This document shows, in pieces, positions 8,284 through 16,473 of a stretch of 64,000 nt of DNA. The DNA is taken from positions 1-64,000 of the forward strand of contig CATQHX010000076.1 of assembly GCA_958296065.1 (NCBI GenBank), read 5' to 3'. This stretch comes from Vicinamibacterales bacterium (GTDB lineage: Bacteria > Acidobacteriota > Vicinamibacteria > Vicinamibacterales > UBA8438). Both the position numbers and the translations under genes were made by a program. Under the pieces are notes generated by a model that worked only from the letters and a program-made list of their open reading frames with translations, ran no database searches and was not told the DNA's origin. Position 1 is the stretch's first letter. Each line of letters opens with the position of its first letter.

Positions 8284-9426
8284 GTGATTCACGAACGCCC
8301 CGCCCTCGAACGCCGGGTGCTCTCGGTACTCGACGCCGAACCCGCCCGCATACCGGTGATCGTCGGCGGTTGCGGCAGCGGACGAACGTCGCTGCTCACC
8401 CGCCTGGCCGCGCGTCTCGGAGACCGGCACAGCCGATACATCGACGTCGAGCGCATCTCTTCGACGCCGGAGCGCATCCTGGCCGCCTTGACCCGGGACT
8501 CGCCGTCCGCGGTCGGCGACCTCGCCATACAGCTTCCGGCGGGACGACAGGCCCCGCGGGCGGCGTTCGACGCACTGCTCGCGTTCCTCGAACGCCGCGA
8601 GGTCCAGGTTCTGCTGCTGGACGAGTGGCTGGAGCTCCGAACCCTGGAGAGCTTTCCCGGACTCCGGGGCGCCATGGGTGAGATATCCGAGACGCTCGCA
8701 CGGAGCCCGGAGCGGTTCATCCTGGCCAGTCGGTTCGCAAACCGCACCCGGCGGCTGCTGGACCGCTTTTCGTCACGCATCGAGCTCGTGCGCCTGCCAC
8801 CACTGAATCCGAGCGAGGTGGCCGGGGCGCTGCCAACGAGCCCGGAAGGCCCGGACGACCCCGGGCGGACCGAGATCGGCCGTCTCGTGCATGCGCTGAC
8901 CGCGGGGCGTCCGGGCTACGTGGGAGCGCTCGCCGCGGACCTCTATTCCCGCAAGAGTGGGTGGGGAGACCCCATCAGTGTGCTCGCGGCCCAGATGGAG
9001 GCGGGAACACCGCTGAGTCGGCTCTGTCGCTTTTCGTACGAGCTGCGGTTGCATCGGGCACGTGGATACGGTGCCCTCAAGGCGATTCTGGGCATCCTCG
9101 CCGACGTCGAACCGCTGACGCTGACGGAAATCGCCCGGCGTCTCGGCCGCACGCCGGGGTCGACGAAGGACTACCTCTCGTGGCTCGAAGACGTCGACCT
9201 GATCGCTCCGAAGGAAAAGCGCTATCGATTCAGCGACCCGCTGTTGCGCCTGTGGGTTCGGCTTCACGGCCGGGCGACCCCTCCCGGCGACCGGGAACGG
9301 GTACTGGCGGTGCAGGAGTACGCAGCCGCGCGTCTCGCATCCGGAGAGAAGCCGGCCGCACCGCCCGCTCCCCGGCTTGAGGTGCCGCCACCCCGCCGGC
9401 CGCACAACCTCATCGAGATCGACTGA
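8284..9426 (+). CDS. AAA-family ATPase with winged-helix C-terminus, variant Walker A
   Basis: 380 residues, GTG start. The layout resembles archaeal-type STAND/AAA ATPases (PF01637/DUF234-like). The P-loop is GGCGSGRTS (28-36), where the invariant Lys is Arg34. Walker B is LLLDE (110-114), a sensor-like ILASRFANRTRRLLDRF follows, and a winged-helix region lies at ~275-330 (LTEIARRLGRTPGSTKDYLSWLEDVDLI). A proline-rich tail ends the protein. The family is often linked to DNA transactions or regulation, but function here is unknown. The stop lies two bases from the stop of the convergent RNase III fusion. Confidence 0.7.
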   Translation: MIHERPALERRVLSVLDAEPARIPVIVGGCGSGRTSLLTRLAARLGDRHSRYIDVERISSTPERILAALTRDSPSAVGDLAIQLPAGRQAPRAAFDALLAFLERREVQVLLLDEWLELRTLESFPGLRGAMGEISETLARSPERFILASRFANRTRRLLDRFSSRIELVRLPPLNPSEVAGALPTSPEGPDDPGRTEIGRLVHALTAGRPGYVGALAADLYSRKSGWGDPISVLAAQMEAGTPLSRLCRFSYELRLHRARGYGALKAILGILADVEPLTLTEIARRLGRTPGSTKDYLSWLEDVDLIAPKEKRYRFSDPLLRLWVRLHGRATPPGDRERVLAVQEYAAARLASGEKPAAPPAPRLEVPPPRRPHNLIEID

Positions 9427-9428
9427 AG

Positions 9429-10613
9429 TCAACCGACGTCTGTCCCGTCGACCTTCCGGCTCGCCGGCGCGTCCACGCGAATGAGCGGTCTCAGACGCAG
9501 AAAGGTCTTCCCGCCGATCCCACGGACGTTCATCAAGTCCTCGATCCTCTCGAACCCTCCGTGTTCCTCCCGGTACTCGACGATGCGTTCGGCCGTGCCC
9601 TCGCCGATCCCCGGCAGGGTCGGCAGCTCCTCCGCCGTCGCGGTGTTCAAGTCCACGGTCTCCGGCGGTGCGCCAGCCGCCAGCACCGCCAACGCCTGCC
9701 GGGCAGCCTCCCGCTCGGCCGCCTTCTTGCTTTGTCCGGACCCGGTGGCGACGAGTCGCTCGCCGACGAGCACCTCCACCGCGAACTCCTTCCGGTGATC
9801 CGGGCCGGTGGTGTTCGCCAGACGGTACTCCGGCAGCGGTCGCGCGCGCGCCTGGAGCCATTCCTGCAGCGCCGATTTGTGATCGCGCGTGCCGGCAGTC
9901 ACGCCGTCCCGCCGCAGACGTTCGAGCAGGGGCCGAAACGCCCGATCGAGGAACGCCGCGGCCGCCGGATACCCCCCGTCGAGGTAGATCGCGCCGATGA
10001 CCGCCTCGAACGCATCCGCAATCAGCGAGCGCTTCCGCCGACCACCGGTCTTCTCCTCCCCGCGGCCGAGCAGCAAGTGGTCACCGAGCAACAAGTGGTC
10101 ACCGAGCTCCGCGAGAGTGGCGGCCGACACGAGCTGGGCGCGCGCCTTCGACTTGCGACCCTCGTCGTAGTCCGGAAACTCCCGAAACAGGCGATCCGCC
10201 ATCACCAGTCCGAGCACGGCATCGCCGAGGAACTCGAGCGACTCGTTGTCTTCCACAACCCCGGTTGCGTCCTCGTGGGCGCGCGAGCGGTGCGTCAGCG
10301 CCTGATCGAGCAGACCGCGGTCGGAGAACGAGTAGTCCAGACGCTGCTCGAGCAGCGGACGTTCCTTCTCCAGTTCGTCGGCGCCGGCCCGCGCGCCGGA
10401 ACGATAGTCGTCGAGCAGCCGCACCGCGCGATCCGCCTCGTCCGCACGGACCGACACGCGCACCTCTCCGAGCCCGTCGATGGCCAGCGGGAACACCGCA
10501 TGGGACACGTCCGAAGACAGGACGGCGCGTATGCCGTGCGTCTCCAGCAGCGCTCGAGCAACATTCGCCTCGACATCCGATTGCGTGCGCAGCACCACCT
10601 CCAGGCCGGTCAA
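9429..10613 (-). CDS. rnc: Ribonuclease III fused to DUF2007 (N) and a ComEA-like HhH domain (C)
   Basis: 394 residues, far longer than the usual ~230. Residues 1-70 are a DUF2007 (putative signal-transducing) domain. Residues ~82-235 are the RNase III catalytic domain, with the signature NESLEFLGDAVL (123-134) and ADAFEAVIGAIYLDGG (199-214), so the acidic active site is intact. Residues ~245-314 are a double-stranded-RNA-binding domain. Residues 318-384 are a double HhH domain nearly identical to the ComEA-like protein at 1650-1994. GDHLLL is duplicated in tandem (171-182). The start is TTG at 10613, overlapping the phosphatase stop as TTGA, which implies translational coupling. Confidence 0.9.
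   Translation of the reverse strand: MTGLEVVLRTQSDVEANVARALLETHGIRAVLSSDVSHAVFPLAIDGLGEVRVSVRADEADRAVRLLDDYRSGARAGADELEKERPLLEQRLDYSFSDRGLLDQALTHRSRAHEDATGVVEDNESLEFLGDAVLGLVMADRLFREFPDYDEGRKSKARAQLVSAATLAELGDHLLLGDHLLLGRGEEKTGGRRKRSLIADAFEAVIGAIYLDGGYPAAAAFLDRAFRPLLERLRRDGVTAGTRDHKSALQEWLQARARPLPEYRLANTTGPDHRKEFAVEVLVGERLVATGSGQSKKAAEREAARQALAVLAAGAPPETVDLNTATAEELPTLPGIGEGTAERIVEYREEHGGFERIEDLMNVRGIGGKTFLRLRPLIRVDAPASRKVDGTDVG
10074..10109 (-). repeat. 18-bp in-frame tandem duplication in the RNase III gene
   Basis: The unit CAAGTGGTCACCGAG recurs 18 bases apart (10074 and 10092, plus strand), adding six residues (GDHLLL) inside the RNase III domain just before the conserved LGRGEE segment. 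The reading frame is preserved. Confidence 0.85.
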
Positions 10614-12646
10614 GACTGCGCTCCCGGCTCCACCGTGAATGCCCCGGGCCGGTGGGACGCACCGGTCGATCCCACCTCGTCGACGCGCAGCAACACCATC
10701 GTCATGTCGTCATGCTGGTCGGCCGTCCCGACAAAGGCGTCGACGTCACGCACGATGCGCTCGTGCAGCGTCTCCGAGGTGGCGGCCTCGTCATCCTCCA
10801 ACAGGCGTGCGAGCCTCGCCTCCCCGAACATCTCGTCCTTCTCGTTCATGGCCTCGGTTACCCCGTCCGTAAACAGCACGGCGACATCGCCCGGCCGCAC
10901 CGCGAGATGGTGTTCCTCGAGCAACTCGGTGAATTGCCGCTCGAAACCGCGCAGGCCGAGCACGAGGCCATCCGGCGCCAGGACGCGAACGACGCGTCGT
11001 GCCCCGTTCCGCGAGGCGTACATCAACGGCGTGTGCCCCGCCCGCGCGTAGGTCAGGGTCCCGGCATCGAGATCGACCACCGCGTACAGCATGGTGATGA
11101 AGCTGGCACTGTCGAGTGCCCCGGCCAGGAAACGATTGGCTTCTATGAGCAACTGCCGCGGCGACTCGTGGGTCTGGCCCAGACTGAGCATCAGCCCCTT
11201 CAGCTCTGCCATGTACAGCGCGGCCGAAGTTCCCTTTCCCGACACGTCGGCAACCAGCAATCCCAACCGTCGCTCGCCGAGCCGGACGAAGTCGTAGTAG
11301 TCCCCTCCCACTTCGCGCGCCGGCCGACACACGGCCGTCACCGAGAGTCCCGGAACGGACGTGGGATCGCGCGGCAACAGCGACATCTGGATCTGGCGTG
11401 CGAGACGCAACTCGTTCTCGAGACGCTTCTTCTCCGCAGCCTGGTGCAGGAGGCCTTCCACGCTGGCGGTCATCGCGTTGAACGACTCGGCCAGATCGCC
11501 CAACTGGTCTCCGGACACGACGCTGATCCGCTGGGTGAAGTCCCCACGTCGAATCCTGTCGGTGCCAACGGACAGGGCGTGAATCGATCCGGTAATCGAC
11601 CGCGCAAGCACGAGGCCCATCACGAAAGCGGCAAGCTCGATGACCAGAAACAGAACGCCGAGGACGGCCAGGAGAACCAGGAAGAAGAACCGCACGCTCA
11701 GCTCCTCGGTCCCTACCCTGGTCCCCAGAAACTGGTCGAAGAACGCGGCCATCGGAACCCTGATCAACAGGTTTCCCGGATCGATGGCGCCCGTGGCCCA
11801 GACGACGGGCTCCAGAAAGACGACCCACACCAGCCCCTCCGTCGACGCGAGCCGGGACGGATCGAGTGCATCATCCGCCGCAAGCGCACCCAACGGCGCC
11901 AGTTCGACACCGGTGGCGGCCTCCACGCGATCCCGCACGGCCGCGTCCAGAGGGACATCAACGACAACCGTACGGACGGACGGCCTTTCCACTCGCACCA
12001 CGGACCGAATCCTGAGGGGCCACCCCGGCCCGAGCGTCACGAGTCCCGCGAATTCCTGCCCGCGAATCCACTGGGGGGCTCGGTCCGGCCGCAGTCCATT
12101 GCTCCACGAACCGATGTCGGCCGCGATGCTCCCGGCGGACTCGTCGAACACCAGTGCCGAAACACCCGGATACTCCGACCGCATCGTCGCAAGCAGCGGC
12201 TCGATCCCGGCGGAAGCCTCCATGCCGCTCGACAGCCGCGCGCCGATAGCTGTCGCGGCCACTCTCGCATCGGCGACCACGCGATCGAGTTCCCGCCGCA
12301 CGATCTCGGAACTGGCGGAGAGCATCGAAATCGCACCGGCCACGGTAAAGAACGCCACAACCAGCAGGACCGGCACGAATCCGATGAACACGTACGAGAG
12401 GATCAGCTTCCGGCGGACGCGCCACAGCAAACGCCGCCGGAGCCGCGCAACGGACCGCAACAGCAGGTGGCCCAGGCCGATGGCCACGGCGAGAGACGCG
12501 CATACGTCCAGCCAGGCGAGTACCGTCTCGCCACCCGTCGTGAAAGGAAACAGGAGGAGCTTCAGGGCCGCGCCGGCCAGCAGCAACCGCCCCGGCCACG
12601 ACCGCGCAAGGGTTGAAGGAAATGCTCGCAGCCGATCTCGAGCCAT
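10610..12646 (-). CDS. HAMP-domain PP2C/SpoIIE-type serine phosphatase (RsbU-like)
   Basis: 678 residues from ATG at 12646. Hydrophobic segments near residues 20-65 and 80-105 precede a periplasmic sensor region (~115-310). A further membrane segment (~315-350) and a HAMP linker (ARSITGSIHALSVGTDRIRRGDFTQRI) follow, then a coiled-coil start EKKRLENELRLARQIQMSLLP and the PP2C-like phosphatase domain. Metal-binding motifs are VGGDYYDF, VADVSGKGTSAALYM, FTDGVTEAMN and HDDMTMVLL, all intact. Such proteins dephosphorylate anti-anti-sigma factors in partner-switching stress pathways; no RsbV/RsbW homologue is nearby. It overlaps the start of rnc by four bases. A TTG at 12661 is an alternative start. 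Confidence 0.88.
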   Translation of the reverse strand: MARDRLRAFPSTLARSWPGRLLLAGAALKLLLFPFTTGGETVLAWLDVCASLAVAIGLGHLLLRSVARLRRRLLWRVRRKLILSYVFIGFVPVLLVVAFFTVAGAISMLSASSEIVRRELDRVVADARVAATAIGARLSSGMEASAGIEPLLATMRSEYPGVSALVFDESAGSIAADIGSWSNGLRPDRAPQWIRGQEFAGLVTLGPGWPLRIRSVVRVERPSVRTVVVDVPLDAAVRDRVEAATGVELAPLGALAADDALDPSRLASTEGLVWVVFLEPVVWATGAIDPGNLLIRVPMAAFFDQFLGTRVGTEELSVRFFFLVLLAVLGVLFLVIELAAFVMGLVLARSITGSIHALSVGTDRIRRGDFTQRISVVSGDQLGDLAESFNAMTASVEGLLHQAAEKKRLENELRLARQIQMSLLPRDPTSVPGLSVTAVCRPAREVGGDYYDFVRLGERRLGLLVADVSGKGTSAALYMAELKGLMLSLGQTHESPRQLLIEANRFLAGALDSASFITMLYAVVDLDAGTLTYARAGHTPLMYASRNGARRVVRVLAPDGLVLGLRGFERQFTELLEEHHLAVRPGDVAVLFTDGVTEAMNEKDEMFGEARLARLLEDDEAATSETLHERIVRDVDAFVGTADQHDDMTMVLLRVDEVGSTGASHRPGAFTVEPGAQS

Positions 12647-12661
12647 CCGTGCTCTATTCAA

Positions 12662-12689
12662 ATCGTATCAGATGGGCGCGACTCTCCAA
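12662..12689 (-). promoter_or_regulatory. Sigma-70-type promoter of the phosphatase-rnc unit
   Basis: On the minus strand TTGGAG and TACGAT are separated by 16 bases, and the -10 box ends 15 bases before ATG 12646. This position supports ATG over the TTG start at 12661. Confidence 0.5.
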
Positions 12690-12775
12690 CGGCCCGGCAG
12701 CCGGAACAACGACGAATCGCCGCCGCCGACTGCTAGAATGGACCCGATCGCCGACCCGGCGCTCGCCCGGCTTCC

Positions 12776-13690
12776 ATGTCACACGGCCCCTCCCAGCGGA
12801 AACCCGCCGTCACGCCCCTGCTACAAGGCAGCTCTCTTGTCGTGCGCGGAATCGCCGGAGGCGCATTCATGGGACTGGCCAATCTGGTACCAGGCATATC
12901 CGGGGGAACGATGCTGCTGGCCACGGGCGTGTACCCGCAGTTCATCAGCGCCGTAGCGGAAGTCACGACACTCCGTTTCAGAGCCCCGGTACTGTTTCTG
13001 CTGGCGTGCGTCGCCCTGGGCGCGGCCGGCGCCATTGCGGTCGGGGCCGGGGTGATCGGCGCACTGCTCGATCGGTATCCGGCGGCCATGTACTGCCTGT
13101 TCATCGGACTCACGCTCGGCGGCGCCCCCCTGCTGTGGCGGCTCCTCCGGCCCGCCGATCGCACCGTGGCCTGCAGTGCCGCCGTCGCCGTCGCGCTCAT
13201 GGGGCTGCTTGCGGCGGGCGAGCCGGTGCGTGCAGGGACTGGCACGGAGGCAGCCGGCGCGACTTCCGCCATGCTCGCGATTGCCGGTTTTGCCGGCGGC
13301 GCCGCCATGATCCTGCCGGGGGTCTCCGGCGCCTACCTGCTGCTCGTTCTGGGTCAGTACCGAGCCATCGTCGACGCAGTCGCGTCGGTAGTCGCAAGCG
13401 CGCGCGCGGGGGACGCCGCCGCCGTCGCGGCTACCCTGCCGATCCTCCTGCCGGTGGCTGTCGGCGTGGGGCTCGGAGTGGTGGGGGTGAGCAACCTCGT
13501 AAAGCTGCTCCTCACCAGGTACCGCCGCGCGACTCTCGGTTTCCTGCTGGGCCTGCTGCTGGGCTCCGTAATTGGATTGTGGCCGTTCCCGACCGTTCCC
13601 TCGGCCCCACAGGCCGGCGCCGGTGTGGCGCTGGCGGCAACGGGCTTCGTCGTTTCCTGGACGATCGCGCGACTCGAAGGCGGCGCATGA
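12776..13690 (+). CDS. DUF368 polyprenyl-phosphate translocase (PopT family)
   Basis: 304 residues, with about eight or nine hydrophobic segments. The DUF368 signature NLVPGISGGT (36-45) occurs near the N-terminus, and its internal repeat AAMILPGVSGAYLLLVLGQY follows in the second half, as expected for an inverted-repeat membrane fold. DUF368 proteins have been shown to recycle undecaprenyl phosphate across the inner membrane for cell-envelope polymer synthesis, and the same role is expected here. TAGAAT at about 12734 is a possible -10 box. No strong ribosome site precedes ATG 12776, but the conserved N-terminus fits this start. It converges on cutA with an 11-base gap. Confidence 0.85.
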   Translation: MSHGPSQRKPAVTPLLQGSSLVVRGIAGGAFMGLANLVPGISGGTMLLATGVYPQFISAVAEVTTLRFRAPVLFLLACVALGAAGAIAVGAGVIGALLDRYPAAMYCLFIGLTLGGAPLLWRLLRPADRTVACSAAVAVALMGLLAAGEPVRAGTGTEAAGATSAMLAIAGFAGGAAMILPGVSGAYLLLVLGQYRAIVDAVASVVASARAGDAAAVAATLPILLPVAVGVGLGVVGVSNLVKLLLTRYRRATLGFLLGLLLGSVIGLWPFPTVPSAPQAGAGVALAATGFVVSWTIARLEGGA

Positions 13691-13701
13691 GCCCGACGAC
13701 C

Positions 13702-14037
13702 TCACGCATCGCCGGTCGACTCCACGACCCACGCGAGGTACTCCGGGTTGCCGTCCACCACCGGCAGAACGACCAGTTCCGGCACCTCGGCGGGATGCAA
13801 CTCTCGCACCCGCTCCCGTAGCCGCTCGATCCGGTCTGCCGTGGTCTTGATCATCACGAGCTGCTCGTCGTCCTCCTCGATCCCCCCACGCCAGCGGTAC
13901 ACGGACCGCACCGCCAGGTGCGTCGTGACGCAAGCTGCAAGGCGCTCCTCGACCAGGGTCCGGGCGAACTCGCCCACGTCCGAACCCTCCGGCCACGTCG
14001 TCCAGGCCACCACCGCCGAAACAGAGTCGTTCAGCAT
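13702..14037 (-). CDS. cutA: CutA-type divalent-cation tolerance protein
   Basis: 111 residues covering the whole CutA1 fold. It has VVAWTTWPEGSDVGEFARTLVEERLAACV, the YRWRGGIEEDDEQLVMIKTTADR core and the C-terminal LHPAEVPELVVLPVVDGNPEYLAWV stretch, which are the hallmark segments. CutA is a trimeric, PII-like protein linked in Escherichia coli to copper tolerance; its molecular role is unsettled. ATG at 14037 starts at the usual point of the family; a longer in-frame extension to 14091 is arginine-rich and unconserved. The initiator tRNA starts 119 bases away in the opposite direction. Confidence 0.92.
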   Translation of the reverse strand: MLNDSVSAVVAWTTWPEGSDVGEFARTLVEERLAACVTTHLAVRSVYRWRGGIEEDDEQLVMIKTTADRIERLRERVRELHPAEVPELVVLPVVDGNPEYLAWVVESTGDA

Positions 14038-14109
14038 CCGCTCACGATATCGCAGACGCCGTCGCGCCTCCCCTCTGCTCACAGGGCGCACAGGCTTCCG
14101 ACCGGACCG

Positions 14110-14138
14110 TTGACCGGCCGGCGGCCCCGTGGTACAGT
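14110..14138 (+). promoter_or_regulatory. Promoter of the initiator tRNA
   Basis: TTGACC (14110-14115) and TACAGT (14133-14138) are separated by 17 bases. Predicted transcription would begin about a dozen bases before the mature tRNA 5' end at 14157. Confidence 0.7.
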
Positions 14139-14156
14139 CTTCGCTTCAGGTTACGA

Positions 14157-14233
<77 letters not shown>

Positions 14234-14596
14234 ACCTGACGGCCTTGCCTTCCGTTCTCTCTGGACGGCATCCGTCTCCGAAGCCTGACTGCGCAGCAAG
14301 AAACCGGTCGCTGCAGCCTGAAGCAAAGCCCCCGGCGGACGAGTACCATCGCCGTGGCGGGACCAGCGCCGCTCCGGGAGCCGGCCAGGCCGTCGAACAC
14401 CGCGCCGTCTAGCAATCCTCTCCACCGCGCCATCGGCAGGAGTCCAGGCGCCTCCGGCACGGGTCGCCGGCGACCCGTGACCATTCTGGGTAGTGCATTG
14501 GCTCTGGTGTTATAGTGGGCTCCGTTGCCTGGACCCGCGCTACTGGTCCATGGCGAACATCTGCCGGGTGTCTCGATTCGAGGAAGGAGTCCGGGA
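14234..14596 (+). other. Non-coding region between tRNA and glnK, with candidate regulatory sites
   Basis: No credible gene was found in 363 bases. A perfect 18-base palindrome CGGGTCGCCGGCGACCCG lies at 14460-14477. TATAGT at 14511-14516 is a possible -10 box for glnK. A stretch near 14440 (CAGGAGTC-GGCGCCT) faintly resembles one arm of the intergenic hairpin repeat. AGGAAGGAG at about 14580 is the glnK ribosome site. Confidence 0.45.
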
Positions 14597-14935
14597 ATGA
14601 AGCTCGTCACCGCGATCATCAGGCCCCATGTAGTCGACGACGTGCGCGACACGTTGTCCCGCCTCGGCGTGACCGGTCTGACCGCGACCGAGGTGAAGGG
14701 GTTCGGACGCCAGAAGGGACACACCGAGATGTACCGCGGCGCGGAGTACTCGATCGATTTCGTTCCCAAGGCGAAGATCGAGGTGGTCGTCAACGACGAC
14801 AAGCTCGACGCAGTCGTCGACGCGGTCAAGTCGGCGGCCCGCAGCGGACAGATCGGCGATGGCAAGATCTTCGTGAGCGACATCCAGCAGGCGGTTCGCA
14901 TTCGAACCGGCGAGATGGGTTCCGACGCGCTCTGA
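14597..14935 (+). CDS. glnK: Nitrogen regulatory protein P-II
   Basis: 112 residues, the full PII length. The T-loop KGHTEMYRGAEYSIDFVPK holds Tyr51, the uridylylation site, and the B-loop ARSGQIGDGKIFV binds ATP/ADP. PII proteins sense 2-oxoglutarate and adenylate ratio and bind the ammonium channel AmtB to block it when nitrogen is plentiful. The amt gene follows 97 bases downstream on the same strand, which favours the name glnK over glnB. A strong AGGAAGGAG precedes the ATG. Confidence 0.95.
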   Translation: MKLVTAIIRPHVVDDVRDTLSRLGVTGLTATEVKGFGRQKGHTEMYRGAEYSIDFVPKAKIEVVVNDDKLDAVVDAVKSAARSGQIGDGKIFVSDIQQAVRIRTGEMGSDAL

Positions 14936-15032
14936 CGTCATCCACGCCGGCCCGGCGTGGTGTCCCGTTCCGGTGAGCGGCCGCGTGGACCGTGACGTTC
15001 GTGTTTCCGGACCAGCCCCGAAGGACCAGACC

Positions 15033-16328
15033 ATGACCCACTACCTGTCGAGAATCGCCTTCATCGTCGCCACCATCGTCGTGTTGGTGCCGCGCCTCGC
15101 CGGGGCTCAGGAGAACGGCATCGATTCCGGCGACACGGCCTGGATGCTGACGGCGAGCGTGCTCGTGCTCTTCATGACCATCCCCGGCCTGTCACTGTTC
15201 TACGCCGGTCTGGTCCGTTCCAAGAACGTGCTGTCGGTGATGATGCAGTGCTTCGCGCTCACCTGCATGGTCACGATTCTCTGGACCGCCTACGCCTACG
15301 GGCTGGCATTCGGCGACGGGGGCGGCCTGAACGCCTTCATCGGCGCCGGCAAGCTGTTCCTCTTGGATGTCGGCGTCGAGACGGTGTCGGGCTCGATTCC
15401 CGAGTCCGTGTTCCAGATGTTCCAGTTGACGTTCGCCATCATCACCCCGGCGCTGATCGTCGGCGCGTTCGCGGAGCGCATGAAGTTCTCCGCCATGATG
15501 GTGTTCATGGCCCTCTGGCTGACGGTCGTCTACGCGCCGGTGGCCCATTGGGTCTGGGGCGGAGGCTGGCTCGGCGACCTGGGCGTGCTCGACTTCGCGG
15601 GCGGCACCGTCGTGCATATCAACGCCGGCGTCGCGGCCCTGGTGCTGTGCCTCGTCATCGGCCGGCGCAAGGGTCATCCCGGCACGCCGATGCCGCCCAA
15701 CAGCCTCGTGCTGACCGTCGTCGGCGCCTCGATGCTCTGGGTCGGCTGGTTCGGGTTCAACGCCGGCAGCGAGTTGGCCGCCGACGGTGTCGCCGGCATG
15801 GCGATGGCGGTCACCCACATCGCGACGGCCACCGCCGGCTTCACCTGGATGATGGTGGAGTGGAGGACTCACGGCAAGCCGAGCGTCCTTGGCATCGCCA
15901 CCGGCGCGGTCGGCGGACTCGTGGCCATTACGCCCGCCTCCGGGACGGTCGGCCCGCTCGGCGCCCTGGCCATCGGCGCCGCGGCCGGCGTGTTCTGCTA
16001 CCTCGGCGCCGGCAGTTTGAAACGGTACTTCGGCTACGACGACTCTCTCGACGTCTTCGGCGTGCACGGCGTGGGCGGTTTCGTCGGCGCCATGCTGACG
16101 GGCGTGTTCACCGCCGAAGCGTTCGGCGGCGCCGGCCTGGACAACGGCATTGGCACGCAGGTCTGGCTGCAGTTCGTCGGGGCCGCGGCCACCATCGCCT
16201 ACTCGGGCGTGCTCACCTTCGTGCTGGCGAAGGCGATCGACGCCACGATGGGCCTGCGTGTCACCGCGGCGGAGGAGTCCGAGGGGCTCGACATCTCCCT
16301 GCACGACGAGGCCGGTTTCAACCTGTAG
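15033..16328 (+). CDS. amt: Ammonium transporter
   Basis: 431 residues with a cleavable signal peptide (ending LAGAQ) and about eleven transmembrane helices, the Amt/MEP/Rh layout. Family signatures are DTAWMLTASVLVLFMTIPGLSLFYAGLVR, FAGGTVVHINAGVAALVL (first pore His) and DVFGVHGVGGFVGAML (second pore His), the twin histidines that conduct ammonium. It works with the PII protein encoded just upstream. The C-terminal tail ends in ESEGLDISLHDEAGFNL, close to the GLD-HGE motif that contacts PII. A hairpin repeat lies between this stop and the convergent dehydrogenase gene. Confidence 0.95.
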   Translation: MTHYLSRIAFIVATIVVLVPRLAGAQENGIDSGDTAWMLTASVLVLFMTIPGLSLFYAGLVRSKNVLSVMMQCFALTCMVTILWTAYAYGLAFGDGGGLNAFIGAGKLFLLDVGVETVSGSIPESVFQMFQLTFAIITPALIVGAFAERMKFSAMMVFMALWLTVVYAPVAHWVWGGGWLGDLGVLDFAGGTVVHINAGVAALVLCLVIGRRKGHPGTPMPPNSLVLTVVGASMLWVGWFGFNAGSELAADGVAGMAMAVTHIATATAGFTWMMVEWRTHGKPSVLGIATGAVGGLVAITPASGTVGPLGALAIGAAAGVFCYLGAGSLKRYFGYDDSLDVFGVHGVGGFVGAMLTGVFTAEAFGGAGLDNGIGTQVWLQFVGAAATIAYSGVLTFVLAKAIDATMGLRVTAAEESEGLDISLHDEAGFNL

Positions 16329-16340
16329 CCCGACACTGGC

Positions 16341-16412
16341 CGCCTGCGGCTCCGCGCCGCCCAACCGGTCCTGGCCAGGAGTCTGCGCCGTTCTGCGGAG
16401 CAGGCTCCTGGC
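16341..16412 (+). repeat. Intergenic hairpin repeat, copy 2
   Basis: Shares GCGGCTCCGCGCCGCCCAAC and a strong hairpin (CCAGGAGTCTGCGCC and CGGAGCAGGCTCCTGG, 16375-16411) with the copy at 17588. It lies between the convergent amt and dehydrogenase genes. There is no T-run after the stem, so it is not a standard intrinsic terminator. Confidence 0.8.
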
Positions 16413-16473
16413 GGTCACCGACCGTCTGGATGCACGGGGTTCCCGCCACCGGGTCGGAACCCCGTGGCCGGCC

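Noticed and set aside
6020..8287. A 755-residue plus-strand frame opposite the lactate permease
   Set aside because: Composition is dominated by Arg, Asp, His and Gly with no motif, while the minus frame is a clear membrane transporter.
16375..16411. Reading the repeat hairpins as intrinsic terminators
   Set aside because: None is followed by a T-run, one copy lies between divergent genes, and the conserved part extends about 35 bases beyond the stem.
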